From Sphingomonadaceae bacterium (lineage in GTDB: Bacteria > Pseudomonadota > Alphaproteobacteria > Sphingomonadales > Sphingomonadaceae), in contig JAHEGQ010000002.1 in the NCBI GenBank assembly GCA_024645025.1, positions 1-43,457 of the forward strand: a stretch of DNA of 43,457 bases, written 5' to 3'. Below are positions 20,592 to 29,162 of this stretch, one piece after another (the first letter of the stretch is position 1; each line of letters begins with the position of its first letter). A model generated the notes under the pieces. That model was not told the DNA's origin and did not search any database. It saw nothing but the letters and a program-made list of their open reading frames with translations. A program made the position numbers and the translations under genes.

Positions 20592-21221
20592 ATGATGGAA
20601 TTTACCAAGATGACGAAATCCCCCCTGCCCCTGTTCTTGTCCGCCCTTGTGATCAGCCTGCCCGTTTCGGTGCAGGCAGCAACGCTTGCGGACGTGCAGA
20701 ACCATTTGCGCGCCGTCACCTCGATGACGGCGGATTTCGCGCAGACGGACCGTAGCGGCAAAACCATTTCAGGCGCGCTGAGCCTGAAACGGCCCGGCAA
20801 GGTGCGCTTTCAATATCAACCCAATGTCCCGATCCTGATCGTCGGGGACGGGAGCGCGCTTACCTTTATCGATTATTCGGTGAAGCAGGTGCAGCGTTGG
20901 CCCATTGGAAACACCCCTTTGGGTGTCCTATTGGACCCCCGAAAGAACCTGTCGGGATTTGCCCGTCTGATCCCCAGCACCAATTCCCGGCTGATCCTTG
21001 TTGAAGCCCGCGACCCCAAGCACCCGGAATATGGAACCATCACGATGACCTTCACCCAAAGGGGCGACGCACCGGCGGGCCTGCTGCTGGAAGGGTGGAC
21101 AGCCTTGGATTCGCAGAACAACCGCACCACAATCCGCCTCTCCAACCAGCGGTTTAACGTGCCGATTTCCGATAGAACGTTCTTCTGGCGCGACCCGCGC
21201 CCCAAAGGACCACGCCGCTAA
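20592..21221 (+). CDS. lolA: LolA-type outer-membrane lipoprotein carrier protein
   Basis: LolA ferries lipoproteins across the periplasm to the outer membrane. The signal peptide ends around 'SVQAATLAD' (about residue 27). The mature part has LolA features: 'HLRAVTSMTADFAQTDRSGKTISGALSLKRPGKVRFQY', then 'GVLLDPRKNLSG' and the C-terminal 'FWRDPRP'. At 209 residues it is of family size. The ATG at 20592 is used, but the in-frame ATG at 20610 with GGAA nine bases upstream also fits. It follows ftsK by 42 bp, the usual ftsK-lolA order in alphaproteobacteria, and is followed by a strong terminator after 124 bp. Confidence 0.92.
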   Translation: MMEFTKMTKSPLPLFLSALVISLPVSVQAATLADVQNHLRAVTSMTADFAQTDRSGKTISGALSLKRPGKVRFQYQPNVPILIVGDGSALTFIDYSVKQVQRWPIGNTPLGVLLDPRKNLSGFARLIPSTNSRLILVEARDPKHPEYGTITMTFTQRGDAPAGLLLEGWTALDSQNNRTTIRLSNQRFNVPISDRTFFWRDPRPKGPRR

Positions 21222-21345
21222 ACGGCCATTCATTCTGGGGACAGGATCACGGTGCTAGACGGATCATGTCTTCGCGGTAGACCAGATGGGATTCCCCCCC
21301 TGTTACCCCTCCGGCACCGAAGACCAGCGTGACGAACGCTTGTTT

Positions 21346-21381
21346 GACCTCCGCCCCACGCCCCCGGGGCGGAGGTCTTTT
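21346..21381 (+). terminator. Strong intrinsic terminator after lolA
   Basis: A perfect 12-bp stem, GACCTCCGCCCC with GGGGCGGAGGTC, closes an 8-base loop and is followed by TTTT on the plus strand. It ends the ftsK-lolA transcript. The same stem lies 16 bp beyond the stop of the convergent M14 gene and could also stop that transcript, although no T-run exists in that direction. Between lolA and the stem (21222-21345) I see no clear gene. Confidence 0.85.
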
Positions 21382-21397
21382 CACGTCAACAAAGCGT

Positions 21398-22516
21398 TCA
21401 GAGGCTATCGGCGAGCACGGCCAAACAATCCCGCGCCAACTGCTTGCACCGCGCCGGGGACCAGGCGCGTTCGCCATCCGGATGACTGTCATGATCCTTG
21501 AACGGCATTTCCAGCGTCATCGACACGCAGCCCAGATGGGCGAAGCGGTTGGCAAGCTGGTTGGTCGACATGGTGAGATTGGCTTTGCCGGGGGCGGATT
21601 TGGGGTAACCCAGCTGCGTCTGGAAATCGGGCGTGCGTGCCGCCAACGCGTCCCGATAGGCATAGAAACGCTGGCCCTGATCATCTGTCCAATTGGGGAT
21701 GCCTTCAAAGCCTGCGATGAAGTTGGCGGGGATGGCTTCATCCCCATGCACGTCCATGGCCCAATGCACGCCTGTGCGATCCATTTCATTGCGGACGCAC
21801 AAGACTTCTGGGGATCGTTCTGCGCTAGGGTCTGCCCATTCGCGGTTCAGGTTTATGCCGACAGCATTGGTGCGCAAATGACCGCGCGCGGACCCATCTG
21901 GGTTCATATTGGGCACAACGTGCAGAGTGCATTCCTCACGCAGCGCCTTTGCGATGGGGTCTGCTGCGTCGGTCAGCATTTCCAGCGCGCCTTCCATCCA
22001 CCATTCGGCCATCGTCTCGCCGGGATGCTGGCGCGCATAGAGCCAGACTTGCTTTGCGCCTTTGCCCATGCGCAGCATATCGAGCGGGCGGCCATCCAGC
22101 GTCTGACCCAATTCAATCAGACTGACGCCGGGCTGGGCCGCAATCCGCTGCACCAGATCAAAATGCCGCTCCATTGAATAGGGCGCAAAATACGCAAACC
22201 AGATCGAATCGCTTTGGGGCACATGGGTGATCGTCAAAACGCCATCGGCATAATGGGTTTGCGCACAGCGCCAATCGGTCCGATCCTCCGACCAACGGGC
22301 GCGATAGCCAGCCCATCCACCCGGATAGGCCGACTCGCCGCAATTGGTGATTCGCAGCGTGATCTGGCGGCCCTTCGCCCCCGTGACCCGAAAGTGGAAC
22401 CATTGATAGAAATCGGACTGGGCATCCTTGCGGATTTCCAGATCGGCCGTGTCCCCATTGAGGGCGGAGACCAGAATATTGCCGCTGTCAAAGCCGGCGC
22501 TGATATGGATCGTCAT
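21398..22516 (-). CDS. M14-family zinc carboxypeptidase (cytosolic CCP-like)
   Basis: This 372-residue protein begins with a beta-sandwich region typical of cytosolic carboxypeptidases (about residues 1-110, '[23 protein letters not shown]'). The M14 catalytic domain follows. Zinc ligands are H164 and E167 in '[12 protein letters not shown]' and H257 in 'DVHGDE'. The likely catalytic glutamate is E336 in 'TLEMPFKD'. '[13 protein letters not shown]' supplies the substrate-binding Arg region. No signal peptide is present, so it acts in the cytoplasm. Eukaryotic relatives remove glutamates from tubulin, but bacterial substrates are unknown. The start overlaps the end of the DUF4136 gene by 4 bp. 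Confidence 0.9.
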   Translation of the reverse strand: MTIHISAGFDSGNILVSALNGDTADLEIRKDAQSDFYQWFHFRVTGAKGRQITLRITNCGESAYPGGWAGYRARWSEDRTDWRCAQTHYADGVLTITHVPQSDSIWFAYFAPYSMERHFDLVQRIAAQPGVSLIELGQTLDGRPLDMLRMGKGAKQVWLYARQHPGETMAEWWMEGALEMLTDAADPIAKALREECTLHVVPNMNPDGSARGHLRTNAVGINLNREWADPSAERSPEVLCVRNEMDRTGVHWAMDVHGDEAIPANFIAGFEGIPNWTDDQGQRFYAYRDALAARTPDFQTQLGYPKSAPGKANLTMSTNQLANRFAHLGCVSMTLEMPFKDHDSHPDGERAWSPARCKQLARDCLAVLADSL

Positions 22517-23067
22517 GGGGCCTTGATAGTGCTTCCAGATTCACCCGGAAAGCCCTGAAACAGGGCGCGCGCCAACTTATCTGCGGCAAGGCCGGGCTGG
22601 CTGGCGGGCGCATTTTGCGGGGCTTCGGTTTCAGCGCGCCCTTCCCAGACAACAGCGCCATCTGCGACCCGCTTCATCTGAACCGCTAAGCGGGTATGGA
22701 TCCATATGCGGTTCGCGCCGCCAATGCCCAAATCTGGGCGCAGACCCAATTCGACCGCGCCGCCAAGGCCAATGGAAACGGGCGACTGCGGCGTTGCCAC
22801 GCGCTGGCTTTGTGTCTGCTGCACCATCACGCGATAGACAGGCTGGCCTTGCGTCCCAAAGCCCAGCCGGGCCAGCTCTCGCTGAACGGCCGCTGCATAG
22901 GTCCGAAATTCCAGCGAATCGCCCGCCATGCCTTCCCCAGCCTCTAGGACAACTGGTGCCGATGCGGGCGCCCCTGCAATGTGGAAACGGGTAACTTGAA
23001 CGGGCGGAATCGAGGCCGCACAGCCTGTAAGGGCCAGCAATAAGGGCAAGAAATGCACAGGACGCAC
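22513..23067 (-). CDS. DUF4136 outer-membrane-type lipoprotein
   Basis: This is a 184-residue lipoprotein with lipobox LTGC (Cys16), so the mature protein is membrane-anchored. The domain resembles DUF4136: '[17 protein letters not shown]' followed by '[13 protein letters not shown]', a glycine-rich middle, and '[15 protein letters not shown]' near the end. Members sit in the envelope and have no known function. It is the first gene of a two-gene operon with the M14 carboxypeptidase, joined by an ATGA overlap. It is divergent from rpmJ across about 100 bp. Confidence 0.82.
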   Translation of the reverse strand: MRPVHFLPLLLALTGCAASIPPVQVTRFHIAGAPASAPVVLEAGEGMAGDSLEFRTYAAAVQRELARLGFGTQGQPVYRVMVQQTQSQRVATPQSPVSIGLGGAVELGLRPDLGIGGANRIWIHTRLAVQMKRVADGAVVWEGRAETEAPQNAPASQPGLAADKLARALFQGFPGESGSTIKAP

Positions 23068-23170
23068 GTAAAGTCCTTCTCATCTGGCGGATCGCCTTGA
23101 CTTTAACCAAGCCGATCATTAGGCGGCAGCCTTCAAATTCCAACCTTTGTTTTAGAACAGGCAAGCGATC

Positions 23171-23296
23171 ATGAAGATCCGCAACTCGCTCAAGTCGCTC
23201 AAGGACCGCCACCGGGATAACCGCGTGATCCGTCGTCGCGGCCGCACCTACGTCATCAACAAGACGCAGAAGCGTTTCAAGGCGCGCCAGGGCTAA
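23171..23296 (+). CDS. rpmJ: 50S ribosomal protein L36
   Basis: The ORF track misses this gene because it is only 41 residues. The translation begins [16 protein letters not shown] and ends QKRFKARQG, a classic L36 of the alphaproteobacterial long form without the zinc-binding cysteines. It is a tiny basic protein of the large subunit. The ATG at 23171 and TAA at 23294-23296 are unambiguous. The HAD gene follows only six bases after the stop, so the two are likely co-transcribed. The upstream region (23068-23170) contains TTGACT at 23097 as a possible -35, with no good -10. Confidence 0.96.
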   Translation: MKIRNSLKSLKDRHRDNRVIRRRGRTYVINKTQKRFKARQG

Positions 23297-23302
23297 TTGC
23301 CC

Positions 23303-23911
23303 ATGGCGGTCTCCGCCGTCGTCTTCGACGTCGGAAACGTCCTGTACCGCTGGAGCCCTAAAGCTCTTTACGAGCGCCTGATCCCAGAGGATCGGGCGCT
23401 TGATGCGTTTTTGGAGAACGTCGTCACCCCAGATTGGCATTTCCAGCATGATGCTGGCCGCCCCTTTGCCGAAACAAGTGCCGAACTGATCGCGCGTTTT
23501 CCCCATTATCGGGACCTGATCCTGATCTGGGCCGACCGCTTTAATGACACCATCACAGGCCCTGTCCCCGGCATGATAGAGCTGGTGGAAGAACTCGACG
23601 CCGCTGGCGTGCCGATTTTCGGCATTACCAATTTCAGCCAAGAATTCTGGCCGCCCTTTCGGGCACGAGAGGCGCACATCTTTGATCGCTTTCGCGACAT
23701 TGTCGTCTCGGGCGCGGAACGATTGGTGAAGCCCGACCCGGCAATCTTCCATCTGGCACGCGCCCGATTCGGCCTTGCCCCCAAGGCCGGGCTGTTTCTG
23801 GACGATCGCGAAGACAACGCCGCGGCCGCCGACGCCCATGGCTTTGTCGGCCATCATTTTACCGATGCCGACGCCGCCCGGGCGCACATCATGGCGCTCG
23901 GGCTGCTCTAG
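23303..23911 (+). CDS. HAD-family hydrolase (YihX-like HAD-IA phosphatase)
   Basis: This 202-residue cytoplasmic phosphatase-type protein carries all four HAD motifs: motif I 'VVFDVGNVLYRW' (FDxGNV form), motif II 'GITNFS', motif III 'KPDPAIF' and motif IV 'LFLDDREDN'. The FDxGNV variant is seen in YihX, a sugar-phosphate phosphatase, but the substrate here is not certain. I chose the ATG at 23303 over the upstream TTG at 23297. It sits six bases after rpmJ and lacks its own clear ribosome binding site, suggesting coupled expression. It is convergent with the alkylsulfatase, with three bases between. Confidence 0.88.
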   Translation: MAVSAVVFDVGNVLYRWSPKALYERLIPEDRALDAFLENVVTPDWHFQHDAGRPFAETSAELIARFPHYRDLILIWADRFNDTITGPVPGMIELVEELDAAGVPIFGITNFSQEFWPPFRAREAHIFDRFRDIVVSGAERLVKPDPAIFHLARARFGLAPKAGLFLDDREDNAAAADAHGFVGHHFTDADAARAHIMALGLL

Positions 23912-23914
23912 CCG

Positions 23915-25876
23915 TCAGGGCGTCACGACGTTGAAGGTCATCTCTGGCTTGTCGAGCGCGCCAAACATCGCGGCAATTGCGCTGGGATCGCCTTCAAACT
24001 TCAATGCCCCGGATTGGTAAGCCTGCGCCACATCCACCGTTTGCAGCAACAGCCCGTCAAAGGTGGCCCGCGTGGTGATCAGCGTTGCCGTCGGCGCAGC
24101 CAGCTTTTCGCCCATGCTGGGGAACAGCGCGGACTCATCGACATGCATGGCGACGGTTTCATTCCGGTCCGTAAAGACCAGCTGGACCGTCGTGTTGGGC
24201 CGGGTCGATTTGGCCGGGTTGAAGCGGGCGGCCAACGCATCCATCAAATTGGATGTCGGCAAGGCCCGGATCACGCCTGCGCCTGCGACGTCCAGCCGGG
24301 GCTTGGGCACGCCATTGCGCAATTCAAAGGCGGCCTGCAAAAACACATTGCGCCACGTCCCGGCCTCGGCCTGAAAGCCTTGCTGCTCATAGCTGGCGGC
24401 CAGCCATTTGCGCGCTGCCTCATTGGCAGGATCGGCAAAGACGATGTGGTTGAAGACGGTGGACGACCAGCGATAATCCCCGGCGTCATAGGCCTTGATC
24501 CCCGTTGCCAGCGCCTTTTTCGCACCGCCCATCGCCGCGACATAACGCTTGGATTCTTCGGTGGGGATGTGGCGGTTGTAATTGGCGGGCACACCATCCC
24601 ACCAGCCGAAATAATATTGGAAGACCGCCTTCGCATTGTGATTATAGGTACCGTAATAGCCGCGGGTCGAAAAATCGGTCTTGGCATGGACGGGCTCGCC
24701 AATTTCTTCGCCAATTTCGGTCGCGGTTTCGCCACTATTGGCCAGCCGAAGCGTCTGATCGTGGATGAAGCGATAGGTATCGCGGTGATGGGTCAGGAAG
24801 GTTTTCACATTGTCCTGCCCCCAGGTCGGCCAATTATGCGATCCAAAAACAACGTCTGACTTGTCGCCATAGGTGCGCAACGCCGCATCAATTGCCTTGG
24901 ACCAGTTAAGCGTGTCACGCGCCTTGGCGCCGCGCTGGGTCAGCACATTGTGGAAGGTGCCCGTTGCCACTTCAGACGAACAGAGCGCCTTAAAGTCCGG
25001 CAAATAGAACATGAATTCAGCCGGCGCTTCGGACCCGGCGGCATCCACAAATTCAAAGGTAATGCCGTCAATCACGACCGGGGCAGACCCGCGGGCAACT
25101 TCCAGCGTCGGCTTGGCAAAGGCGGCCTTGTTATTGCTCGGCAGCGCTTGGCCCAACCCGGTCCCAACCTGGCCCAAGGGGGATCGTTCCAAAGCGGCCC
25201 CAAATTGGAAGCCCGCCCGACGGCCCATATAGGTACCCGCCAACACGTTTTCGCTGATCGCCTCGTCGGTAAAGCCATGTGGCGCAATGATCGGGATCTT
25301 GCCGGATGCCAGCACGTCTGCCGGCGCAATCGCCGTTACCCCGCCATAATGGTCGCCGTGGCTATGGGTGAAAACGATGCCCGCAATCGGCCGATCGCCC
25401 AGTGTCTTGCGGACCAGTTCCATGCCCGCCGCAGCGGTTTCCACAGCCGTCAATGGATCCACGATAATCCAGCCGGTCTTGCCGCGGATGATCGTCATCA
25501 CCGAAATGTCATAGCCGCGCAGCTGATAAATGCCGGGCGTCACCTCAAACAGGCCATGTTCGGCATTCAACTTGGATTGCCGCCACAAGGACGGGTTGAC
25601 GCTCGCCGGGGCATCACCCTTCAAAAAGGCGTAGCTATTGGCATCCCAAACAATGTCGCCCTTGGCATTGCGGATCACCCCGCCCTCAATCTGCGCCAGC
25701 CGCCCACGCGTCGCATCGGCAAAATCGCTGGGGTCATTCAGGGGCAATTGCTGCGCCACCCGCGCATTTGCTTCTGCCGTCGCCTTGGTCACAGTGCCGG
25801 GGGCGGGCGGTTCGCGGCCAATGGCGGGCGATGCAAGCACCAGCGCAAGCGCGGTCGCGGCGACAAAACGGGTCAT
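23915..25876 (-). CDS. Alkyl/aryl sulfatase, metallo-beta-lactamase fold (SdsA1-like)
   Basis: This 653-residue enzyme hydrolyses alkyl sulfates such as SDS, releasing sulfate and the alcohol. The signal peptide covers residues 1-20 ('ALALVLASPAIGRE'), so it is exported. The zinc motif HSHGDH (H171-H176) sits in the metallo-beta-lactamase domain, followed by a long helical dimerisation region and a C-terminal SCP2-like domain ('SALKFEGDPSAIAAMFG'). The length matches SdsA1-type sulfatases. A perfect inverted repeat lies 44 bp upstream of the start. Being next to pyruvate kinase may not be functional. The released sulfate could feed assimilation, but cys genes are 10 kb away. Confidence 0.92.
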   Translation of the reverse strand: MTRFVAATALALVLASPAIGREPPAPGTVTKATAEANARVAQQLPLNDPSDFADATRGRLAQIEGGVIRNAKGDIVWDANSYAFLKGDAPASVNPSLWRQSKLNAEHGLFEVTPGIYQLRGYDISVMTIIRGKTGWIIVDPLTAVETAAAGMELVRKTLGDRPIAGIVFTHSHGDHYGGVTAIAPADVLASGKIPIIAPHGFTDEAISENVLAGTYMGRRAGFQFGAALERSPLGQVGTGLGQALPSNNKAAFAKPTLEVARGSAPVVIDGITFEFVDAAGSEAPAEFMFYLPDFKALCSSEVATGTFHNVLTQRGAKARDTLNWSKAIDAALRTYGDKSDVVFGSHNWPTWGQDNVKTFLTHHRDTYRFIHDQTLRLANSGETATEIGEEIGEPVHAKTDFSTRGYYGTYNHNAKAVFQYYFGWWDGVPANYNRHIPTEESKRYVAAMGGAKKALATGIKAYDAGDYRWSSTVFNHIVFADPANEAARKWLAASYEQQGFQAEAGTWRNVFLQAAFELRNGVPKPRLDVAGAGVIRALPTSNLMDALAARFNPAKSTRPNTTVQLVFTDRNETVAMHVDESALFPSMGEKLAAPTATLITTRATFDGLLLQTVDVAQAYQSGALKFEGDPSAIAAMFGALDKPEMTFNVVTP

Positions 25877-25919
25877 TCAGGCCTCCCTCTCAGATGATGC
25901 CGGGGTTTTGCGCCCGGTC

Positions 25920-25942
25920 ATGTCGATCTCTTCAATCGACAT
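25920..25942. promoter_or_regulatory. Perfect 8-bp inverted repeat upstream of the alkylsulfatase
   Basis: ATGTCGAT and ATCGACAT flank the loop CTCTTCA, 44-66 bp upstream of the ATG and downstream of pyruvate kinase. It has no T-run, so it looks more like an operator for a regulator than a terminator. Its identity is unknown. Confidence 0.4.
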
Positions 25943-25982
25943 TCACCGAGGAAAGACCACAAAAGCAAGACAGAAAGCGGTC

Positions 25983-27440
25983 CTAGCTCTGATAGCCCTT
26001 TAATTCATCCCCGGTCAGGCGGACGACATGAAGGACATTGGTGGACCCCGGCGTGCCAAAGGGAACACCCGCCATCACGACGACACGTTCCCCACCCTTG
26101 GCCAACCGATAGCGCAACGCCATGCGCTTGGCCTTGGCGACCATTTCTTCAAAGCTGTTCACGTCCCGGGTGTGGACGGCATGCGTCCCCCAGAGCAGGC
26201 CCATTTGGCGCGCGGTGTCCATTTCAGGCGTCAGCACAAGGATGGGAACATCGGGCCGTTCGCGCGCGATGCGGCGGGCGGTCGATCCAGAGGTGGTGTA
26301 GCAGATGATCGCCTTGGCAGAGACGGTCTTGGAAATATCAAAAGCAGCGGCAGCCAGCGCATCGGCCGTAGTCGGGTCTGCATCCGTCTTGGTAAAATGC
26401 AGGCGCGCGGTATAGCCCCGGTCACCTTCAACGCTATGGGCGATGCGGTCCATCATGGCGACGGCTTCTTCCGGCCAGTCGCCCGCGGCACTTTCAGCCG
26501 ACAGCATCACCGCATCCGCGCCATCATAAATCGCGGTCGCCACGTCTGACACTTCCGCACGGGTCGGCGTGGGAACCTTGATCATCGATTCCAGCATCTG
26601 GGTCGCGACCACAACGGGCTTGCCCAAGGCACGCGCCGCTTCCACGATCCGCTTTTGGGCCGGCGGGACAGCCTCAGGCGGCAATTCAACGCCCAGATCG
26701 CCGCGCGCAACCATCACGGCGTCGGCCAGTTCCAAAATGCCTTCCAGCCGATCCAGCGCCGCTGGCTTTTCAATCTTCGCCAAAAGGGCCGCCTTGCCAC
26801 CAATCAGGCGGCGGGCCTCGGCCAAATCTTCGGGGCGCTGCACAAAAGACAGGGCGATCCAATCCGCGCCCTGATCAATCGCGAACGCCAGATCGGATCG
26901 GTCCTTTTCCGTCAGCGCGGCCAGCGGCACGACAACATCAGGGACGTTCAACCCCTTTTTGTCGGACAGGACGCCCCCCACCTCGATGTGGGTGGTGATG
27001 GCCTGCGGCCCAATTTCTGCCACGCGCAACACCAGCTTGCCGTCATCCAGCAGCAAGCGGGACCCAATTTCCAAAGCCTGAAACACCTCTCGGTGCGGCA
27101 GACAGACGCGGTGTTCATCCCCCGGTCGTGGGTCCAAATCCAGCTGGAAATTGCGGCCCGTCACCAGTGTCACCGGCCCATTGGCAAAGGTGCCAACGCG
27201 CAGCTTGGGGCCTTGCAGGTCAACCAAGATGGTCGTCGGGCGGCCATGCAGTTTTTCCAGCGCCCGGATGGATTTGAACAAAGGGATGCGGTCCGCCTGT
27301 GTGCCGTGGCTCATATTGATGCGAAAGGCATCGGCCCCGGCCCGAAACAGGTTGCCAATCATCTCTGGCGTTGCACTGGCCGGCCCCAAGGTTGCGAGGA
27401 TCCGAACTTTGCGGCCACGGACCGGAAGATATTGCGTCAA
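25983..27440 (-). CDS. pyk: Pyruvate kinase
   Basis: Pyruvate kinase makes pyruvate and ATP from phosphoenolpyruvate at the end of lower glycolysis. The N-terminal motif 'RKVRILATLGPASATPEM' is followed by 'FRINMSHG', the catalytic lysine region 'LLAKIEKPAALDRLEGIL' and 'MVARGDLGVELP'. The mid-protein 'QMLESMIKVPTPTRAEVSDVATAIYDGADAVMLSAESA' is diagnostic. The start is a TTG at 27440, supported by GGAG eight bases upstream. At 485 residues it is normal. It is divergent from the DUF1244 gene across 70 bp. Its C-terminal allosteric domain appears intact, but the effector cannot be read. Confidence 0.97.
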   Translation of the reverse strand: MTQYLPVRGRKVRILATLGPASATPEMIGNLFRAGADAFRINMSHGTQADRIPLFKSIRALEKLHGRPTTILVDLQGPKLRVGTFANGPVTLVTGRNFQLDLDPRPGDEHRVCLPHREVFQALEIGSRLLLDDGKLVLRVAEIGPQAITTHIEVGGVLSDKKGLNVPDVVVPLAALTEKDRSDLAFAIDQGADWIALSFVQRPEDLAEARRLIGGKAALLAKIEKPAALDRLEGILELADAVMVARGDLGVELPPEAVPPAQKRIVEAARALGKPVVVATQMLESMIKVPTPTRAEVSDVATAIYDGADAVMLSAESAAGDWPEEAVAMMDRIAHSVEGDRGYTARLHFTKTDADPTTADALAAAAFDISKTVSAKAIICYTTSGSTARRIARERPDVPILVLTPEMDTARQMGLLWGTHAVHTRDVNSFEEMVAKAKRMALRYRLAKGGERVVVMAGVPFGTPGSTNVLHVVRLTGDELKGYQS

Positions 27441-27510
27441 AAAAGGTCTCCACTTCTCCGCCCGTCCCTAAGCCGCTATTGCCAATTCTTCAATCAGAGG
27501 ATGGCGAAAA

Positions 27511-27801
27511 ATGGATATAAATAATCTTGATGACGCTACGGCGGCAAATGCTTTTCGGCGGTTGGTGCGCCATTTGCAGCATCGCACCGACGCCCAGAAT
27601 GTCGACCTGATGGGGCTGGCGGGCTTTTGCCGGAACTGCCTGGGCGACTGGGTTGCCGAGGCGGGGGATATGTCGACGGACGCGGGCCGCGCCTTTGTCT
27701 ATGGCATGCCCTATGCAGATTGGAAGGCGCAACACCAGCAGCCAGCCACCGAAGACCAACTGCGCCGGATGGCAGAAAGCCTGACGCGCAATCCGCGCTA
27801 G
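27511..27801 (+). CDS. DUF1244 family protein
   Basis: This 96-residue cytoplasmic protein is one of the small conserved alphaproteobacterial DUF1244 proteins. The family core '[38 protein letters not shown]' is clearly present, including the paired cysteines in FCRNCL, which could bind a metal. No function is known. AGAGGA lies ten bases before the ATG. It is divergent from pyk and followed 76 bp later by gpmA, so it may be the first gene of a gpmA-purEK transcript, but there is no direct evidence for that. Confidence 0.9.
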   Translation: MDINNLDDATAANAFRRLVRHLQHRTDAQNVDLMGLAGFCRNCLGDWVAEAGDMSTDAGRAFVYGMPYADWKAQHQQPATEDQLRRMAESLTRNPR

Positions 27802-27877
27802 GCAATCGCGCGGGCGCTTGCATCGATCGCCCGCGCCTGTTTATGGCAATCGCCAGAACCGCATGGAGAAACAGCGT

Positions 27878-28564
27878 ATGCCGACCCTTGTTCTCATCCG
27901 CCATGGCCAGTCTGCCTGGAATCTTGAAAACCGCTTCACCGGCTGGTGGGATGTGGACGTGACAGAAAAAGGGGCCGCCGAGGCGCGGGCCGCGGGCGGG
28001 CTAATGCGCGACAAGGGGCTGGATTTTGATTGCTGCTTCACCTCGCTTCAAACGCGGGCGATTAAGACGCTGAATTTGGCTTTGGAAGAAATGGGCCGTC
28101 TTTGGCTGCCCGTTGAAAAGGACTGGCGACTGAATGAGCGCCATTATGGGGGCCTGACCGGCCTTGATAAGGCAGAGACCGCAGCCAAACATGGCGACGA
28201 TCAGGTCAAGATCTGGCGGCGCAGCTTTGACGTTCCCCCGCCGCCCTTGGAACCGGGCAGCCCCTATGACCTATCCGCTGATCGCCGCTATGCCGGCATC
28301 AAGGTGCCCGCGACGGAAAGCCTGAAGGATACGATCGCGCGGGTGCTGCCCTATTGGGAAAGCCGGATTGCCCCTGAGCTGAAGGCAGGCAAGCGCGTGC
28401 TGATTTCAGCGCATGGCAATTCGCTTCGGGCGCTGGTCAAACATTTGTCCAACATCCCCGATGACGAAATCACGGGGCTGGAAATTCCAACGGGGCAGCC
28501 CATTGTCTATGACTTGGCGGCTGATCTGACGGCGCGGGATCGCTATTACCTGTCGGAACGCTAA
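27878..28564 (+). CDS. gpmA: 2,3-bisphosphoglycerate-dependent phosphoglycerate mutase
   Basis: This enzyme interconverts 3- and 2-phosphoglycerate in glycolysis using a phosphohistidine. The RHG motif is at residues 8-10 (His9 catalytic) in '[20 protein letters not shown]'. '[18 protein letters not shown]' and the second histidine in '[13 protein letters not shown]' complete the site. The 228-residue size is normal. I chose the ATG at 27878; GGAGA lies nine bases upstream. The 20 extra residues of the track ORF are not family-like. A folded region follows before purE. Confidence 0.95.
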   Translation: MPTLVLIRHGQSAWNLENRFTGWWDVDVTEKGAAEARAAGGLMRDKGLDFDCCFTSLQTRAIKTLNLALEEMGRLWLPVEKDWRLNERHYGGLTGLDKAETAAKHGDDQVKIWRRSFDVPPPPLEPGSPYDLSADRRYAGIKVPATESLKDTIARVLPYWESRIAPELKAGKRVLISAHGNSLRALVKHLSNIPDDEITGLEIPTGQPIVYDLAADLTARDRYYLSER

Positions 28565-28667
28565 GGCCATTCATGTCCCTTTTGGTGGCTTTTGATGGGT
28601 TGACGTTGCGCTCTGGCAGACAGGCGGCTAAGGCCTGTCAGCCTTGGAACCACCAAAGGACAGGGCC
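28565..28667 (+). promoter_or_regulatory. Structured leader upstream of purE
   Basis: Complementary arms span the gap: GGCC (28565-28568) with GGCC (28664-28667), and TGTCCCTTTTGGTGG (28574-28588) with CCACCAAAGGACA (28650-28662), with small bulges. Inside lies a hairpin, GACAGGC-GGCTAAG-GCCTGTC, extended by GGC/GCC across an A-A mismatch. The element ends six bases before the purE ATG, so folding could affect translation or elongation. I do not recognise it as a known riboswitch. Confidence 0.45.
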
Positions 28668-28673
28668 TTTGTC

Positions 28674-29162
28674 ATGACAGCAGTGCCGCCGCTTGTCGGC
28701 ATCATCATGGGCAGCCAATCTGACTGGGCCACGATGTGCCACGCGTCAGAAATCTTGGCTGCTCTTCACGTGCCGCATGAAACGCGCATCGTGTCCGCTC
28801 ATCGCACGCCCGACCGTCTGGTGGACTATGCCAAATCGGCGCAGGGCCGGGGCCTGAAGGTGATCATTGCCGGGGCCGGGGGCGCTGCCCATCTGCCCGG
28901 CATGGCCGCATCGATGACAACCCTGCCCGTCTTGGGCGTGCCGGTTGAATCCAAGGCCCTGAGCGGGGTCGACAGCCTGTATTCCATCGTCCAGATGCCG
29001 GGCGGGGTTCCGGTTGGCACGCTGGCCATCGGCAAGGCTGGCGCCACCAATGCCGGCCTTTTGGCGGCCAGCATCCTTGCCCTAAACGATCCGGACCTGA
29101 GCGCGCGCCTGAACGCATGGCGCCAGGCTCAGACTGACAGCGTGGCGATTGAACCTGCATGA
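28674..29162 (+). CDS. purE: N5-carboxyaminoimidazole ribonucleotide mutase PurE
   Basis: PurE moves the carboxyl group from N5-CAIR to give CAIR in purine synthesis, working after PurK. The signatures '[13 protein letters not shown]', '[14 protein letters not shown]' and '[15 protein letters not shown]' are all present. It is a 162-residue class I PurE of bacterial size. I chose the ATG at 28674 over the upstream TTG at 28644, because the added residues fall inside the hairpin leader and are not family-like. The end overlaps purK by ATGA. A structured leader precedes it. Confidence 0.96.
   Translation: MTAVPPLVGIIMGSQSDWATMCHASEILAALHVPHETRIVSAHRTPDRLVDYAKSAQGRGLKVIIAGAGGAAHLPGMAASMTTLPVLGVPVESKALSGVDSLYSIVQMPGGVPVGTLAIGKAGATNAGLLAASILALNDPDLSARLNAWRQAQTDSVAIEPA

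Noticed and set aside
21247-21492. 81-residue minus-strand ORF over the lolA terminator, with a protein-like tail (AFVTLVFGAGGVTGG)
   Set aside because: It runs through the perfect terminator stem and into the end of the M14 gene. There is no plausible start signal, so I regard it as chance.
22631-23887. 418-residue minus-strand ORF across rpmJ and the HAD gene
   Set aside because: It overlaps three well-supported genes (DUF4136, rpmJ, HAD) and has no domain-like stretch.
28565-28673. 6S RNA, as an alternative for the folded region before purE
   Set aside because: The region is about 103 bases, shorter than usual 6S RNAs, and I cannot see a clear central bubble. I keep it only as an unidentified structured leader.
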